Shown: piece by piece, positions 1 to 13,201 of the stretch
How the letters are laid out: the number at the start of each line of letters is the position of its first letter
How positions within the stretch are numbered: position 1 is the stretch's first letter
Source of the DNA: Lunularia cruciata
Taxonomy: Eukaryota > Streptophyta > Marchantiopsida > Lunulariales > Lunulariaceae
NCBI GenBank assembly: GCA_948567375.1
Contig: OX419759.1
Location: 33,829,493 to 33,893,492 of the forward strand
Length of the DNA: 64,000 nt
Direction of reading: 5' to 3'
Notes under the pieces: model-generated
What the model was told of the DNA's origin: nothing
What the model saw: the letters and a program-made list of their open reading frames with translations, nothing else
Database searches by the model: none
Position numbers and translations under genes: made by a program

Positions 1-90
1 GCAGAAGCTACGGTGTCAGACGGGCGAAACACATGATTCTGATCTCTCTAAATTTTAAAAAACGGACCAGATTCTAGAATGGAACATAAA

Positions 91-415
91 TGTTGATCAA
101 GTAACACAAGTTAATACTCCTGGCGCTTAGTGAACGAAGGAGAGTTAATTCTTAGTCACACTTTATTCTTTACTCACCAGTTCCCGTTTAGAGATATGGT
201 GAGGAGTGATTCGATTACTTGTATATTTCTTCTCTGCCGATATATACTCGAGCAGGACTTGTGTCCCGTAGACCATTCTTTATGAACTTTGATGTCTTCA
301 CTTTCATTATTCAGTTCCGTAATATGGTCTATTCGAGCAGGATTTGTGTCCCGCAGACCATTCCTTGGTGAACTTTGGTGTTTCCACACTCATTATCCAT
401 TTCCGTAACATAACA
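91..415 (+). repeat. Candidate 5' LTR of a copia element
   Basis: The segment starts with TGTT and ends with AACA, the inverted ends expected of an LTR, and it abuts a primer-binding-site-like sequence at 416. It contains two diverged copies of an 85-base unit. I found no matching 3' LTR downstream, so the left boundary rests only on the terminal bases. Confidence 0.5.
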
Positions 416-418
416 TGG
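249..418 (+). repeat. 85-base tandem duplication in copia LTR
   Basis: Two units start with cgagcagga at 249 and 334. Both share the tgtgtcccg core, then the accattct/accattcc block, and end near ttccgtaa. The second unit runs into the LTR end and primer-binding site, and the first ends in a similar sequence (taatatggtc), as if the LTR 3' end had been duplicated. Confidence 0.75.
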
Positions 419-1640
419 TATCAAAGCAGAAGACGGTGAGAGCCCTTTGAGTTCAATTGGGCAGAAGGTCTCGATTATCAAGCGATCTGATTTTCCAAAG
501 TTTATACTATGAGTTCTAAACTCGATACTTATGAGGCATAACAGGTGAAGCCTTGACAAAAAACAAGTATTCTATATGGAAATATAGAATGTCTGCCTTC
601 TTGAAAGGCCAAGAATTGTTTGATCTTGTCACAAGTGTTGAAACTTGTCCTGCAGGTGTTCCTTCATATCCTATTTTGTCTCATTTATTGACAAAGTTTC
701 AAGATATACATGGGTCTACTTTCTGAGAGCTAACTGAAATGTACTATCAATTTTCCAAATATTCAAGTAACTTGTGGAAAAGCAATATAGTTATAATATC
801 CTCCGTCTAAGTTCAGATGGAGGAAAGTTTATTTCAAACCAGTTTGATGCTTTTCTACATGAGCAAGGTATCAAGCATGAAGTTACTTGCAGCTACACAT
901 CTCAACAATCTGGAGTTTTGAGCGGAAGAACTGACATATTCCTGAAGTTGCAAGAGCCATGATCAATGAGAAAGCAATGCCCAAGTGTTATTAGGCAGAA
1001 ACAATTAATTGTGCAATTTACTTGATGAATCTATCTCCTATTCCAGCGGTGCACAAAATGATACCTTTTCAAGCTCATATAGACTCTATTGGGGCTTAGC
1101 CCCATTTTACCTTTTTTTCTCTCCCTTGTGCATCTTGATGGGGTCTTCCCATCCTTCGTTTTGTTTACTTTTAAACTTTTACGTTTTTTCTACGCGGTAG
1201 CCTTCTACCTTTTCAAGCTCTAGAAGTAAGAAACTTGATTTATTAAATATGAGGGTTTGGTTGTATTTGCTTTGTTCATGTTCCTGATGATGAGAAGAGG
1301 CAAAAACTAGATCCTAAAGCCCAAATGTATCTTTCTTGGATATGCCTTAAAGGATATGAGTGTTATAATTCTAATTTTAATATTTTTATTATCAATAGAG
1401 ATGTCTTATTTGAGGAGTTAAAATCCTGCTCCTATAAGGCTCCTATAAGTTGCGCATCTGATTTACCACTTATAACACCCTTTACCCTTTTGCTTGGTCC
1501 AAGTAATATTTTTGTTCCACTAGCTCGTACTTCAAGTGCTACTGGTGTTTCAAGCACTCACGATCTCAGCCATTTGTAAATCCCTGGTCAGCACAGGCTG
1601 TTGAGAAACGTTTGGTCCACTGTTCTCAACCTATAGGAAA
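416..1640 (+). pseudogene. Ty1/copia gag-integrase remnant
   Basis: Position 416 begins tggtatcaaagc, close to the initiator-tRNA primer-binding site usual in plant copia elements. A gag-like stretch follows (about 560-750, with WKYRMSAFLKGQ). It runs directly into the integrase core at 790-960: LSSDGGKFISNQFDAFLHEQ, then an altered SYTSQQSG motif. A second frame at 920-1075 gives ARAMINEKAMPKCY, AETINCAIYLMN and SPIPAVHK, the usual integrase continuation. Around 1265-1430 comes the integrase C-terminal part (KLDPKAQMYLSW..KGYECYN..IINRDVLFEE). The protease and gag-pre-integrase zinc finger between gag and integrase are missing, as are reverse transcriptase and RNase H. Frames change several times, so the copy is dead. 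Recognition rests on family motifs and order. Confidence 0.85.
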
Positions 1641-2880
1641 TGCTACGGCAAAACACATGATTCTGATCACTCTAAATTTTAGAAACGGTCCATTCACCAG
1701 AAACGAAGACGAAACAACTTCGGAAACTCTTGATAGAAACAAAACAGTAGCTTGAAAGAAGGATGTCTTTCATTTTATACAACTAAAAGTGATTTAATAT
1801 TATTCAGTTAATTTATAATACTATTCGGTGAATTCATATTGTGACTTGTAATACAGCATTTGTATTGTTTCCTGAAGATTTTCGAATTTCGACCAAACGG
1901 TAACTTACCAAAAATGTAGCATGGGATTGCTTTCCACGCCTGTTTTATAAGTTATAAGTGAGGAAACTTCATATGCCAGATTAGATGCAGCCTTCTTTTG
2001 GTTGAATACTACCATGTCCGCTTGGTCGAATCCGAAGGGCTTCGGAGAAAACCTATGTCAAGACTCACAGTTGTGATCTGGCGACGCCACCATATTCAAC
2101 TGACATGGATGCCTTGCTTTCAATCTCCCATGTCGTCCTTTCCTTGATCTTCCAGGAAAAGTAAGACGTCAGTGTAAGGGTACTACGGTTGGTAGCATCA
2201 CAATCCTTCGCGTCGTTATCAGAAGGGTCATCGTCATTGAAGGATAGAAGCAAGAAACTTAAACTTAATCGTGATTAAGCAAGTAAGTCAACATTCAAAT
2301 GCAAAACATCTAACAAAAGCTCAAAGTTTATTGCATGTTGACCGAGTATAACTTGAGAGAAAAGACTTGTACAACAGACCACCAATTACAATGCTATTGG
2401 TGCCCGGTCAGAACCCGGAGTGCATATGCAAAATAGATGTAATTTTCATAGCAGAGATGTACCCTTCAACCCTTTGGGGAACAAATTTCTGAGAACAGGT
2501 TGATTTTAAACTTTGACGATTCTTCAATATGTGTCAGGTGTCATTGCATCATTACGATATATAAACTTTGAGTGTGATGACAAGCCATATAACACTTATT
2601 AAAGGGTTTTATGTATGAATATGATAATTGAGCGGAAAGAATTTACTTGATGGGAAACTGGAGGTCAAGTAACCAAATCTTACACACTACATTACGAGAC
2701 TCGAAAGTACAATTGGATCGTAGCGAAGTAGAGTATTATGAATCCTATAATGAATTAGGGTGGGAAATTCAGTGACAAACAGAAGCAGATTGTATAGGTC
2801 GTCAATCTGGGAGAAAAGGCAGAAATGAAAGAATCCGTAAACATAATGGTTTAGGTTAGAAATAAGGCCTGGTGGAGACA
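1641..2880. other. Gene-poor gap with a short minus ORF
   Basis: No domain is recognised. The start (1637-1690) repeats, with changes, the window's bases 6-70. A 62-codon minus-strand ORF at 2065-2253 has a plausible protein-like composition (acidic Asp-rich start, then Ser/Thr), but nothing supports expression. Confidence 0.4.
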
Positions 2881-5800
2881 TTATAGATATATTTCTGTTT
2901 TTCTCTATATGTTACCGCCTAGATCCTATTCCTTTTCCATCCAACTAGCTAAGTGCCTATGCCATGCATGGGCTAGTGTATCTTATGAATCTTGGGGATT
3001 TATCCAAACAAATCTTTTGGAGATAATAATTAAGAAAATTTTATATAGATATTTATTAAAATCAAGGTATATATGTTTGAACTGACTACGTTCATGAAGT
3101 TATACTTAAACTCATTCGCATTAAATTCATTCATTTATTTTTATTTGTAAAATAATTTAATATCCAAAGGGAGATTAATAAGATTATCATTGAGATTATT
3201 GCTAGGAGGGAATATCTTTGATTTTAATACATCTTTTAGTTTATTTAACTATCATTTCTTGATATGAGGAATTGGTCATAGAATTTTCTTTTGCAATGTT
3301 TACATTTTAAGTTTATTATTACACTCAAAAATTTGGACGACAAATAAAATTTCCAAAATAACTGTTGAAGGTATGTATACGCGTTGCGTTACTCTAACAA
3401 CCAAATTTTGATTGAAACAATTTTTGCTCGTGGTAAAGCATAATATGGTTTTGATGATCAAATTCAAAATTTCACCCTAATTTAGCACGTCTAGCATGTT
3501 TTTTACTGTTGCAGGATCATTAAAACCAACCCATAAAGCTCACCATAAAATTCAACAGTTACAACTATCTGAAGTTTTCATTATTCAGTGACTTTAAAAG
3601 CTCAAAATGTAAGAATTCTGTTAAAAAATACCTAGTGCTCATCATGTCGACTCTAGTTAAGAATAAGGATGACAAATTACCAATATTAGTATATAATGTA
3701 AAGAATTATGAAGATGGGTTAATATTAATTTGGCATTATTCTACATATCAGGGATCTTGTATATATTATCAAATAAGTCTAAAAATAAGGAAAATATGTT
3801 TATTTTGAGTACATAATTTTTGGTAGTATTTTTTTCATTATTGAAATTATATAATTTTATTTCTAGTAAATTTAAATAGAAATACTAACTAAATATAAAT
3901 AGTAGTAAAAGAGGTATAATCTCAATTTGTGAGCTTCATGATATAATAATCAATATGGCATTTCATTATTTTAATAAGTGAGATATAAATAAAAATTATC
4001 TATTAAATATTAAAATTTTATTGAATACATATTAAAATTACGACATCTACTACAATATTATTCTAATTAGTGAATTTAAATATCCACTTTAATGATTTAT
4101 TGTCAACCTTTCTCTATCATTATACTTTATGGTTTTCTAGTGTTTATGTGAATTTTTAATATTCTTGGAAATTATTTGAGAAAATAGAGACTTGATTGAG
4201 TAAATAAAAAACCAAAAATAAAATATTTTTACAATCATTTTCTATTTATTTTTAATATTGATGTCAAAAAATTCCTTGTAGAAATATTCTTGTAAAAATA
4301 ATCCTTGTAAAAATATTCTGCTAGATTCATACTCCATATTTATGCTAGTTTCATTTTCTTATTACTTTCTCAAAGTACTAGGAAAGATATATTATCAAAA
4401 GAAACTGACTGGCTTTTCAAATAGTGAAGCTAAATCTGTAGCTTACACTTCTGTCAATAAAAAAAAAAAAAATTTTATTTATGCACTTATATTCTTGTCA
4501 TGGGAGCGTTACTATCATTGTATCATCCTGATTATAATAAACTAAAAATTTTATGATAAATTTAAACTGAAACGGGTTACAGCATTTACTTAATATATTA
4601 TAGGTTTTACTACTGTCATTTATAAGTGGTACGATTAATTCAAAGTTCATTTTTTTCTATTTACATCAACGGACAAGACCAATTAAAACAATGTTACGAG
4701 AATCGGTATGCTAATGCCTCTGGTCCTCATCCTTTGCTTAACTAATCTTATAAATGATGAGTTTAATTATATGTATTCTACGCAAGTCTTATTGTCTCAA
4801 TATAGTGTTGTCTAGCTACCAAGTAATGCATGCGCTTGCGCTTTCTCTGAAAATAGTACTGAACTTCTTTTTCATCATAGAAGATATATATTTTGTGATT
4901 TACTTCGTTTATGTTGCTAAATTTGATTCTGTAGATAGAAATTGTATCTAACCTTGTATGTTTCTATGTAAAGGAAAAAGTATGAATAAATAACTTTAAC
5001 TAATTTCTTTGATTCTGTTGCTCTTTATATTAAAAAAAGACAGTCTTACAATATTTATGTCTCAATTTGAATAACAAGTAATTCTGTTTGATTTTAAGCA
5101 TTTTTCAACTTAAATTGATTTTAGAAGAAATCTTGGGAATATTTTAAATAGAGCTTTTCGATTATACACAAAATATTGATAGTTTTAAAATTTATTTTGG
5201 TTGATTAACAATGTAGAATTGTTCCTTTTGATAGCTTAAAATAGCAAAAAAAATTGTGAAGAATATAGAGAACCTAATTATTAGAGAAGTAAATTACAAT
5301 TTAATTGTCTAATTTACATTATGAAAATAAATATTTAGGCATTTAAATATGATCAATCAACATATGACATTGGCCAACGTCCGCTATTCCACTCCAAGCC
5401 GCGCATCCAATTCTTAACGCAAATTTTTATCAAGGTCAAATTCAAATTCTGTTTATTTACCGGTCTCTATCGATCATAAATTTATTGTTGAACAAAATAT
5501 TGAACCCAAGATGGTTATTTTGAGGTATAAGAGATACGATGTATATGTTAAGTCCAATACCAGATCTTTTTATCTTTTCTTTTTGTCAATTCATAAGGGT
5601 ACAGTCCTTTTAGTAGGCTTTTAGTAATCTCTTTGTGATCTTCCCTCAATAATAAGTTTTATAAAAAGTGGGGTAATCTTTTTATATAATTGAAATTCGG
5701 GATTAAGGAAACAGATCATCTTTGACGTACATTTTGATTATTGAGACATAAGATATAATTTTTAATTAATTTAGCAAATTTTTATATAAAAAGGGAATCA

Positions 5801-6100
5801 AATAAGATTTTACAACACTCTTTTCTAGGAAAAAAGATATAAAATAGAGTTTTGCCATACTAATTGCTTAGGGATTTTTAACCAAGCGTCTGCAAACTAA
5901 GATCTTTAGATCTGTTAAATCAATTTTAATTATATAAATACAGATATTTTAGATTATTAATGAAATGTAAACCAAAATCTTATGTTCTGAGGAATCATAA
6001 GGGAAAAAAGAACCAGCCGAAATCCAGTCCAGAGAAATAATTAGTCCAAACCCTAAGATTTAAATAGGCACATTCATAAATACTACTTTTTCGATATACG
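2881..6100. other. AT-rich stretch, no genes seen
   Basis: Long runs of A and T on both strands with only short chance ORFs. No transposon domain, RNA gene or conserved motif was recognised apart from a short tandem repeat at 4271-4319. It may be heavily decayed repeat DNA; that is inference from composition only. Confidence 0.5.
4271..4319 (+). repeat. Short tandem repeat, about 15-base unit
   Basis: Three imperfect copies of a ttccttgtaaaaata-like unit follow one another. Confidence 0.65.
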
Positions 6101-6149
6101 GGGATCGGGTCGAAACATTTACGGGAAGCTTACTACATGAGCCTATCTT

Positions 6150-7260
6150 TGGTCAATTCCGAAAGTAAAACCCTCCCTTCCTGAAAAGGCATCTACTCTC
6201 ATTTTCTCATACTAGGTCCTCTAACGTTTTGCCTGGACTCAACCCAGGCACTATCCACTTCGCTACACTTCACCTATTCTCATCTAATGCTCTCATCTAA
6301 CTTCACTCGGACTTAGCCAAGACTCCTCTCCCTTTCCCTTCCCCGGTACCCAATTCTCACCTAAGGTTCTTTCAACTGCTTGGCTATTTCATAATTCACA
6401 CACGTCTCTCAACTAGAAGATGTCGGCCCAACTTCCGATTTCAGATTGCTTAACAAGTCTGACTTAATAATGACGGATTCTACGATGAGGTCTATTTCTC
6501 TCTACACTTTGATTAGAACTTATCGTTTAGATGATGCATCATACTTAGATTTATGTACTTGTTTGCCCTTACATTTGAAGAGTTAGATTCACTTCATTGC
6601 TTTCATGGTTCTATACTAGTTTCGGCTAGTACATCTTTTATATACATTCCATATCATGCATGTCATTTGCTATCAATGAGTTCGGGATCTATCGTTTCTC
6701 GAGTGGTGTCTGTACTCATTTCCCTATATCAACTCTGTTAACCCGTCGCTCGTCCTCCCTTTGTTTTTTCTCAGAATGGCTCCTTCGGCTATTCTTAGGA
6801 TCTTCATTTACAATTCATTCGTGATATCTCTATGAGTCCTTTCCTGTCTGTTCTCATGTCGGATTTATGGTTTCGCTCTAGGTCTTTATCTTCTCACGTG
6901 TGTGATCGTCTATCTTTTGATCACGTTGCTTTTGATCTTTTGATCATGTGCAATTCATTCGTGATATCTCTATGAGTCCTTTCCTGTCTGTTTTCATGTC
7001 GGATTTATGGTTTCGTTGTAGGTCTTTATCTTCTCACGTATGTGATCGTCTATCTTTCTATCACGTTGCTTTTCATTTCCATTTCTCTCCCTGCATTGAT
7101 TACCCATTTTCATTTACATACTTTGATTTACAGTTTCTCTGCATGCTTTTTAGCTTCATATCCAATTTTTTATGTCCTTGCTTTGATTTAATTCCTTTCT
7201 GCAAGTTAAATTTCATCTCTTGTCCACTTTCTATTGTTCCTTTCAGTTAGTTTCTGTTAA
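6150..7260 (+). repeat. Pyrimidine-rich dispersed repeat, copy 1
   Basis: The plus strand is strongly C/T rich. The block around 6180-6310 shares words in the same order with 24290-24390: tcatctcat/tcattttctcat, cgttttgcc, gactcaacc, ccacttcgct, ctcatctaa/ctcaactaa. The 3' part carries a 140-base tandem duplication. It is not a recognised transposon class. The Phe/Cys-rich ORF at 6948-7250 is a by-product of the pyrimidine bias. Confidence 0.6.
6811..7074 (+). repeat. 140-base tandem duplication
   Basis: Units start at 6811 and 6951 with caattcattcgtgatatctc. They stay nearly identical through gtcggatttatggtttcg and ttatcttctcacgt. The copies differ at few positions, so the duplication is recent relative to its surroundings. 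Confidence 0.9.
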
Positions 7261-9470
7261 TTTGATCATTTCATTGCCATTATACATGCGCTTTATTTGT
7301 GCTAATGGGATCACGAATCCTCGTTTTTTGAATGGTTTCTATTCTCATTTTTTAATATATATGAAAAATCAGACGATGAACTAGTATCCATTCTCTGAAT
7401 GATTGGAAGTTACTAGTCTTGCTAATTGGAAGTTTATAATAAAGTTTTTATAATTTTCTTTGACGGATCTATATATATTATGTTGTTATAGCTCTTTGGG
7501 CCTAAATTTTTGTAGCATAGGAGATCTCGCTATGAAATTGGTACCACTTCTTGAAAAAAAGAGAAAAACAACAACAACGATTTGTTCTGTAAGTGCGTCA
7601 TGTGATTTGATTAAATATGATATTAAATAATAATTTGATTCACATATGTTTAGACTATGTACACACAATTTTTACTTATCGTAAATAAGATTTTTATAAG
7701 GCTTGACATTCAAATCTAGTTGTGTCTAAAATAATAATTAAGATATATTAAATTATTGAAGTTAAATTTATTTTTATATGTTATGAAATAAATTATAAAT
7801 ATATTATATCGTAAGCTGGTTATATCACTTTACCCTTACCTTTTTAATATATTTGATAATTTATCAAACTTCTATTATGAACTTAGGATATATTCTTATT
7901 TAAATTAAGGGAGATTCATGTCTCTACTCAGTTAACCATAAATTTGTAGATGATATATATTTTTAGATAAACAAGTTAAGTGGATGTGTTAATATCCAAT
8001 ATTATTTTCATATTTGATAGAGTCATAAAAGCAATGAGATTTCGTATTAAGAGAAGTTTTGAATATTTTAATAGAAAAATCACTTATATCAATTACAATG
8101 TATTAAATATAAATGATATAAAACCCCATGAGATCTTAATCACCATAATAATACAATACTAAGGAAATCTAATAAAGGTCTAAAGACAAATTCACTTATG
8201 TAAAGAATTAGTAAGAAATATTATGTATGGGAAAAATATAATTAGCATACATTACATGGTACCTTAATCATATTTGCATACTAATAAGATATTGGAGTAG
8301 ATTTAGTGGATGCTTAAACCCTCACAACTCAACATACTCTTAAATTGAAGGAGAAGTATTTGATATTGAATAAATATCCATCCCTATATTATCCTTTGCA
8401 ATAGAATACTGAAAGGGAAATAATAAAGCTTCAACTTAATTACATGAAACAAGACACATATTTATTTGATCAAACAAACATAGTATTTAACACATTGCCA
8501 TAATAATAAAACCATGTAATAATGAAAATAAAGGGGACATACTAAAGGACTTAAAATATTTGACTATAAGTATTCAAATAGTTCCAATTACATTGATTAT
8601 ACTTAAAGAATGGCTCAATAAAATAAACCAGAACTTATTAAAAAGAGTTAGATACAATATAAAAACATACTTAATTTAAATGTTCACAATTGACTGAAGT
8701 CCTAGTTTCTTAGCTTCCATGCCCATATAATATGAGATCTGCCCCCAGGATGTTCCATTTTTTAAACAATTCCTTAAATCGGAGGCGGTGGCTTGGAGAA
8801 GGTCACAATGTCAGCTGGTGGCATAATGGTTCTGGCTCCAATCACAACCGCATGTGTTTGTTAGGCCAACAAGCTTGAGCTGGATCACTTTCAGAGGAAC
8901 TACTAAGATCCATAGAGCTATAGCTCATAGAACATCATAACGCTATTGGTTTCACATTGTTTCCCTTTTCCCCACATGCTGCAATAGCCCTTGGGATTTC
9001 CCTTCAAGCATAGTGTGATGGTTTATATTAGACATCATTAATCTGCCTATCGCCGAGACTGTGAAGAAACTATGAAGATATAATTATAAAAAACAAATTG
9101 AAAATTTTCATTTATAATCAAAGTAAAGGTACAATATGCCAATAAATCACATCAGTATTTTCCCTTAACTTGTTGCCCAAACACTTACAACTACCACTTA
9201 ATTATGGTTTCTGAATCCACCAAATACCGTTACTCTTTCATAACTAATAAATTTTGGCATTTTATAACTTGTGATCATATGTCAAAATTTTATAAGTTAC
9301 CAAGGGAAAAGTGTACACAAGAAAACAATAAAAATTAGATACAGTATTTTAATGTTATCTACTATACTACTATATACTTAATACAAATACTTTATCAAAG
9401 CCAACTATCAAGGATACTTTGTTGTTTTCTTTCATTTCTAAGAGTCTTGCATGGTTTGAAGTTGTGTGAG
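7261..9470. other. AT-rich gap, no supported gene
   Basis: Mostly AT-rich with no recognised coding region. Around 8700-9060 the composition becomes more gene-like, and the minus strand has a stretch reading VIGARTIMPPADIVTF before a stop. I could not connect it to any start, exon structure or family, so it is noted only as a possible exon relic. Confidence 0.4.
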
Positions 9471-9479
9471 CATTGCATA

Positions 9480-10830
9480 ATCTGCAGTATTGGAGTGGTC
9501 AAGCATGGAGATCATAACCTTAATGCTTATGAGTTTTTTTATTTTTGTAAAGACATATCCCTTGGTTAGGTTTTGACCAACGTAACGAGTTCTTCATCAT
9601 TGAGTTCTTGATGAACCTCTTGCTCACTTAAAGGGTTACTAAATCTTTGATTGACATTCTACATTGGATTGGAAGTTATGCAAGCATGTCTATAATCTCA
9701 TATTCAGTATTTTGTTAACCAATAGGAAGTGCCACTTTTATTGTTGTGTTTACCATAAGCCTTGTGTGGTTGAAGCAATTTGCAATGGTGAGAGCACTAG
9801 TTTCATTTAATGCTAGTGTGCACTAATGCATTGCTGTCAATTGATAGACTTTGTAAATGTTGCTCCTTGGTTATCCTTGTCAATTGCATTTTGTAAGTGT
9901 AAGCAAAGATAGTGACGCTTGAATGAAAATTTTATTCCAACATCCATTGGTTGGATTTTAGAAGTTGTATTTGGCAGAGAAATAGAATTTCAACATTTGT
10001 CAAATTTAGGTTCTTCATGAGATGTGATGGCACATTGTCAAGAAGCAATAAAAGTTTTCAATTTGAGATTCTCATATCCCTATCAATGCTCTAAAGCCAC
10101 TTTTGGAACAACCTTGTTGTCATCTATGCTCTTTTTGTATGGCAACACTAAAACCCATTATCTATAGCAATGCGCTTGTTGATGATCAGGTTTGTTTGCA
10201 TGACCAATGAAAAAGAACTTTAACTTATGTGATCCATCAGCATTAGCAAAAAGCACAATTGATGAGCATATTTTATCCTTATTTAAACCTTTTATTGGAC
10301 CTTCTGCAATTATTTGAGAAAAGAATGCAGTAAAAAGTCATGTTTCATCCATGTTGTAGATGTCAACATGACAATAATCTTGGATCTTGGCTTTGATGGT
10401 GGGTAGTGCAACTTCCATGCACTCAAGATCTACTAAGCCAGTTTCACCATGGATTTTGAAACAATGCAGATTTTGGTGTTTTTGAAACTTGTACAACCTT
10501 CCATTGGTAAACTTGGGACCATTTGCACCAAGGTTAAAATGCATAGCAAAATCATGAGTTTTTTGTTCAATAAGAGCACACGTAAGCATAACATGACTAG
10601 CTTGACATTGTTGAATCTAGGTCGTCAAAGTGTTGTCTAATTGAGGATAAGTAACAGTCCATGCAGGCTTATTTTCAAAGGTTTTGCATTCATACACTTG
10701 TAATGTTGGAGTTTGCTGAGAATATTGCTTATGGCAACCTGGCTTGGTACATTTTCAAGAGAAAACTCTCATTTTGCCTATTTTTCTATAGAGACTTGCA
10801 ATGCATTTAAATGTGCACTTTTTTATTTTG
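9480..10830 (-). pseudogene. pogo/Tigger-like DDE transposase relic
   Basis: On the minus strand, about 10720-10760 encodes NVPSQVAISNIL, resembling the N-terminal pipsqueak/CENP-B helix-turn-helix. After a frame change comes a second DNA-binding region (ALIEQKTHDFAMHF.. then FTNGRLYKFQKHQNL and KIHGETGLVDLE). The DDE core follows: first Asp in YNMDET (about 10340), then FANADGSHKLKFFFIGHANKP. The second Asp lies in LLLLLDNVPSH (about 10020-10060), and after it the expected third acidic region is scrambled. This domain order is that of pogo/Tigger transposases of the Tc1/mariner superfamily. Stops and frameshifts make it non-functional. I did not identify terminal inverted repeats. Confidence 0.8.
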
Positions 10831-10849
10831 CAAATAGAGAGCCTTTGCT

Positions 10850-12950
10850 ATCACTAATTTGTAGGATGAATGATAGCCATAGATGCATTTGATTTTCTAT
10901 CAATATCTGCACTTGTTAAGCAACATGATTCCCACTTTGCACTTGTTGATAGACAATATTGTATGTAATAGGATGAAAATTCCCAAAGCAAAACCAAGTA
11001 TCACTCTAAAACCTTCATGAGGCCTCAAAATAGGGATCAATTTTTTGAAAATTGTACTACTTAAAAATGTGATAAATTTCTTGAGGTAAAATATATTGAC
11101 CTCAATCAAATTAGAATAATCATACGATCCATAAAATAGTTTAGAATACACAAAAAATAAGAATGGTAAGAAATATGTAATCAAAAAATGCTTTTATATT
11201 TCAAAATAAGATTAAAATTATTAATACCTCCATTAAATAAGATCATCCTTTTCATAACCAAATCATCCTAGCTATCTAAGACTATATCCATATATAGTCT
11301 ATTCACAAAATCTATGAAATTGTATATATCTAATATTAGATCTAGGAATCTAAACACTCAAAAATTTACAATTGACATTTCAAAGTTATTAGACTAGATA
11401 TCTAAGTTGTTCAAATTATACAATGTTATCCTTCTGGACATGGAGGTTTCAAATTTAGATATTTGGATCCTAAATATTACATAGGTGTGTTCCAGAATTC
11501 AATAAGTAGTTCCAATATTAGATACAAGATATAAGTATCCAGTATATTTAAAAATATGATTCTAAATATATGATATGTAAAATATTTTATTTATATAATA
11601 AGTCTACATAATTAAGTATATGATATCAATAAAATTTATGAAACTTTTATATATTAAAATTAGAATGATATATTATATACTAATAGATCATACATAAAAA
11701 TGATTCTACTAAAATATCAAACAAAATAGAAGTAGGCAAGTAGCCTAATTCAACTTTAATGTCTGGATAGTAGATTACCTTTGAGAATAAGAATCAATAT
11801 CTCAACTATGATAATAAAATCTAGTATTTCAGATTTTGTTAGCTGAAACCTCAATAAGAAAAAGTAAAATTTAACATTCTGAATAAAATATGCTTTTATA
11901 TGTTTTTCATACTAAAAAATAGAATAATGCTTTAGTCTTAACTACCATTTATCTTAATAATGATAAAAATAAAAACTTACTATAAAATTATGATAATATA
12001 CATGATTTTAACTAGCTGAAATTATAAGAATCTAGTATTTTAAGATTTCCTACTTAATCTTGATTTTTAAACCTCAACTTCATATCCAAGTTAACAATAT
12101 CCAATATAAATTAAAGAATTACCAAGACATGGAAAGAAGTTCAAGTCCTTACCAAAAATACCACAATAGCTATAAAAATTAAATAAATTAAAGAAAAAAT
12201 TAAAGCAATGTGCATATCTAGTCTATCCAAAATAGACTAGGCTATCCAGATCCTACTCCCAAAAAAGCACAAAGATCTTAAGGTCCAATTGAGGCTTCTT
12301 TGGCAGAGAGAGACACTAGGCAATTAATGACATCAGTTAATCTATCATTAATGAGCAAACATCAAAGCCCCAACTAGTGAAATGCTCATGAAAGTAGCAA
12401 GTTGACTGAATTTGAGCGTAAACCAGCTCTAGAGCATAAACCCGCTCTCGGGGCCTGTCCCCATGCATGTTACACAATACACCATCATAGAGCTTCCCTT
12501 TGGAAGGCCTTATGTAATGGCAAAAAGCACTAAAAAGTTGGTTTATATTTTAGACAGGTTGCTTGAGCAAAAAGCATAAAAATTTATTAAAATTTATTTG
12601 ATATAATATATAAAATGATGATGATCAAACTTAATAAAAATGGTAAAATCAACCATTGTAAAATATTAAGTCAAATTAATTAGCAAATGTAGATCATATA
12701 AGATTTGTTTAACATCCAACTATAGTTTTATTTTGGTGTCTTAAGGACAATAGATCTCATGGCCCCAAAAAAATCCTTGCAATCCTTTGGCAGCTTTGTG
12801 GTTTACCAAATTTGTAGTGATTTACATTGTAATTTTTATGTCAACATCTAATTTATAAAGTGTTACTATAATTTAAAAGAATTTTGACACGTAATTAACT
12901 CAAGATCTCTTAATATGTAAAGATACTAAAAATATGAATTTTAATAGAGG
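10850..12950. other. AT-rich gap, no genes seen
   Basis: The 94-codon minus ORF at 10900-11184 is Phe/Leu/Ile rich as expected from AT bias and has no recognised motif. Nothing else is supported except a small tandem repeat at 12414. Confidence 0.45.
12414..12449 (+). repeat. 18-base tandem duplication
   Basis: gagcgtaaaccagctcta is followed directly by gagcataaacccgctctc; four differences in 18 positions. Confidence 0.7.
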
Positions 12951-12959
12951 AAAAGATCT

Positions 12960-13201
12960 AAAAGATAGCTAAGAACTATCTTGGACATAAGGTATTGAGG
13001 AACCTTTCTTGGAATTGAGTAACTTAGCTAAGACATAACTTGTAGGAAGTTAAAGATGAACCTTTCTAGAAAGCAAGCTTTTGCTTATCTTAAATATAAC
13101 AATGTCTTAAGCTATCTCTAGTACTTTGAGTTCACTTTATTCACCTTTTGGTTCTATTTTCCTATTTTCTTAACTTGTATTCTTTGATTTGGTCTTTTAC
13201 A
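12960..13201 (+). repeat. Possible LTR relic of chromovirus type
   Basis: The end reads ggtcttttaca followed by ctagttttagagcatga, closely like the 5' LTR end and primer-binding site of the element at 14157 (ggtcttttaca, ttggtattagagcaaga). The next bases also correspond (ggatgtatggaatttatgg versus ggatggaatccatgg). The left part is too diverged to place a boundary. Confidence 0.4.

Noticed and set aside
6948-7250. 100-codon Phe/Cys-rich ORF
   Set aside because: It lies in the duplicated pyrimidine-rich repeat and follows its base bias; no motif.
10900-11184. 94-codon hydrophobic minus ORF suggesting a membrane protein
   Set aside because: Phe/Leu/Ile content is explained by AT bias; no homologous copy or start context support.
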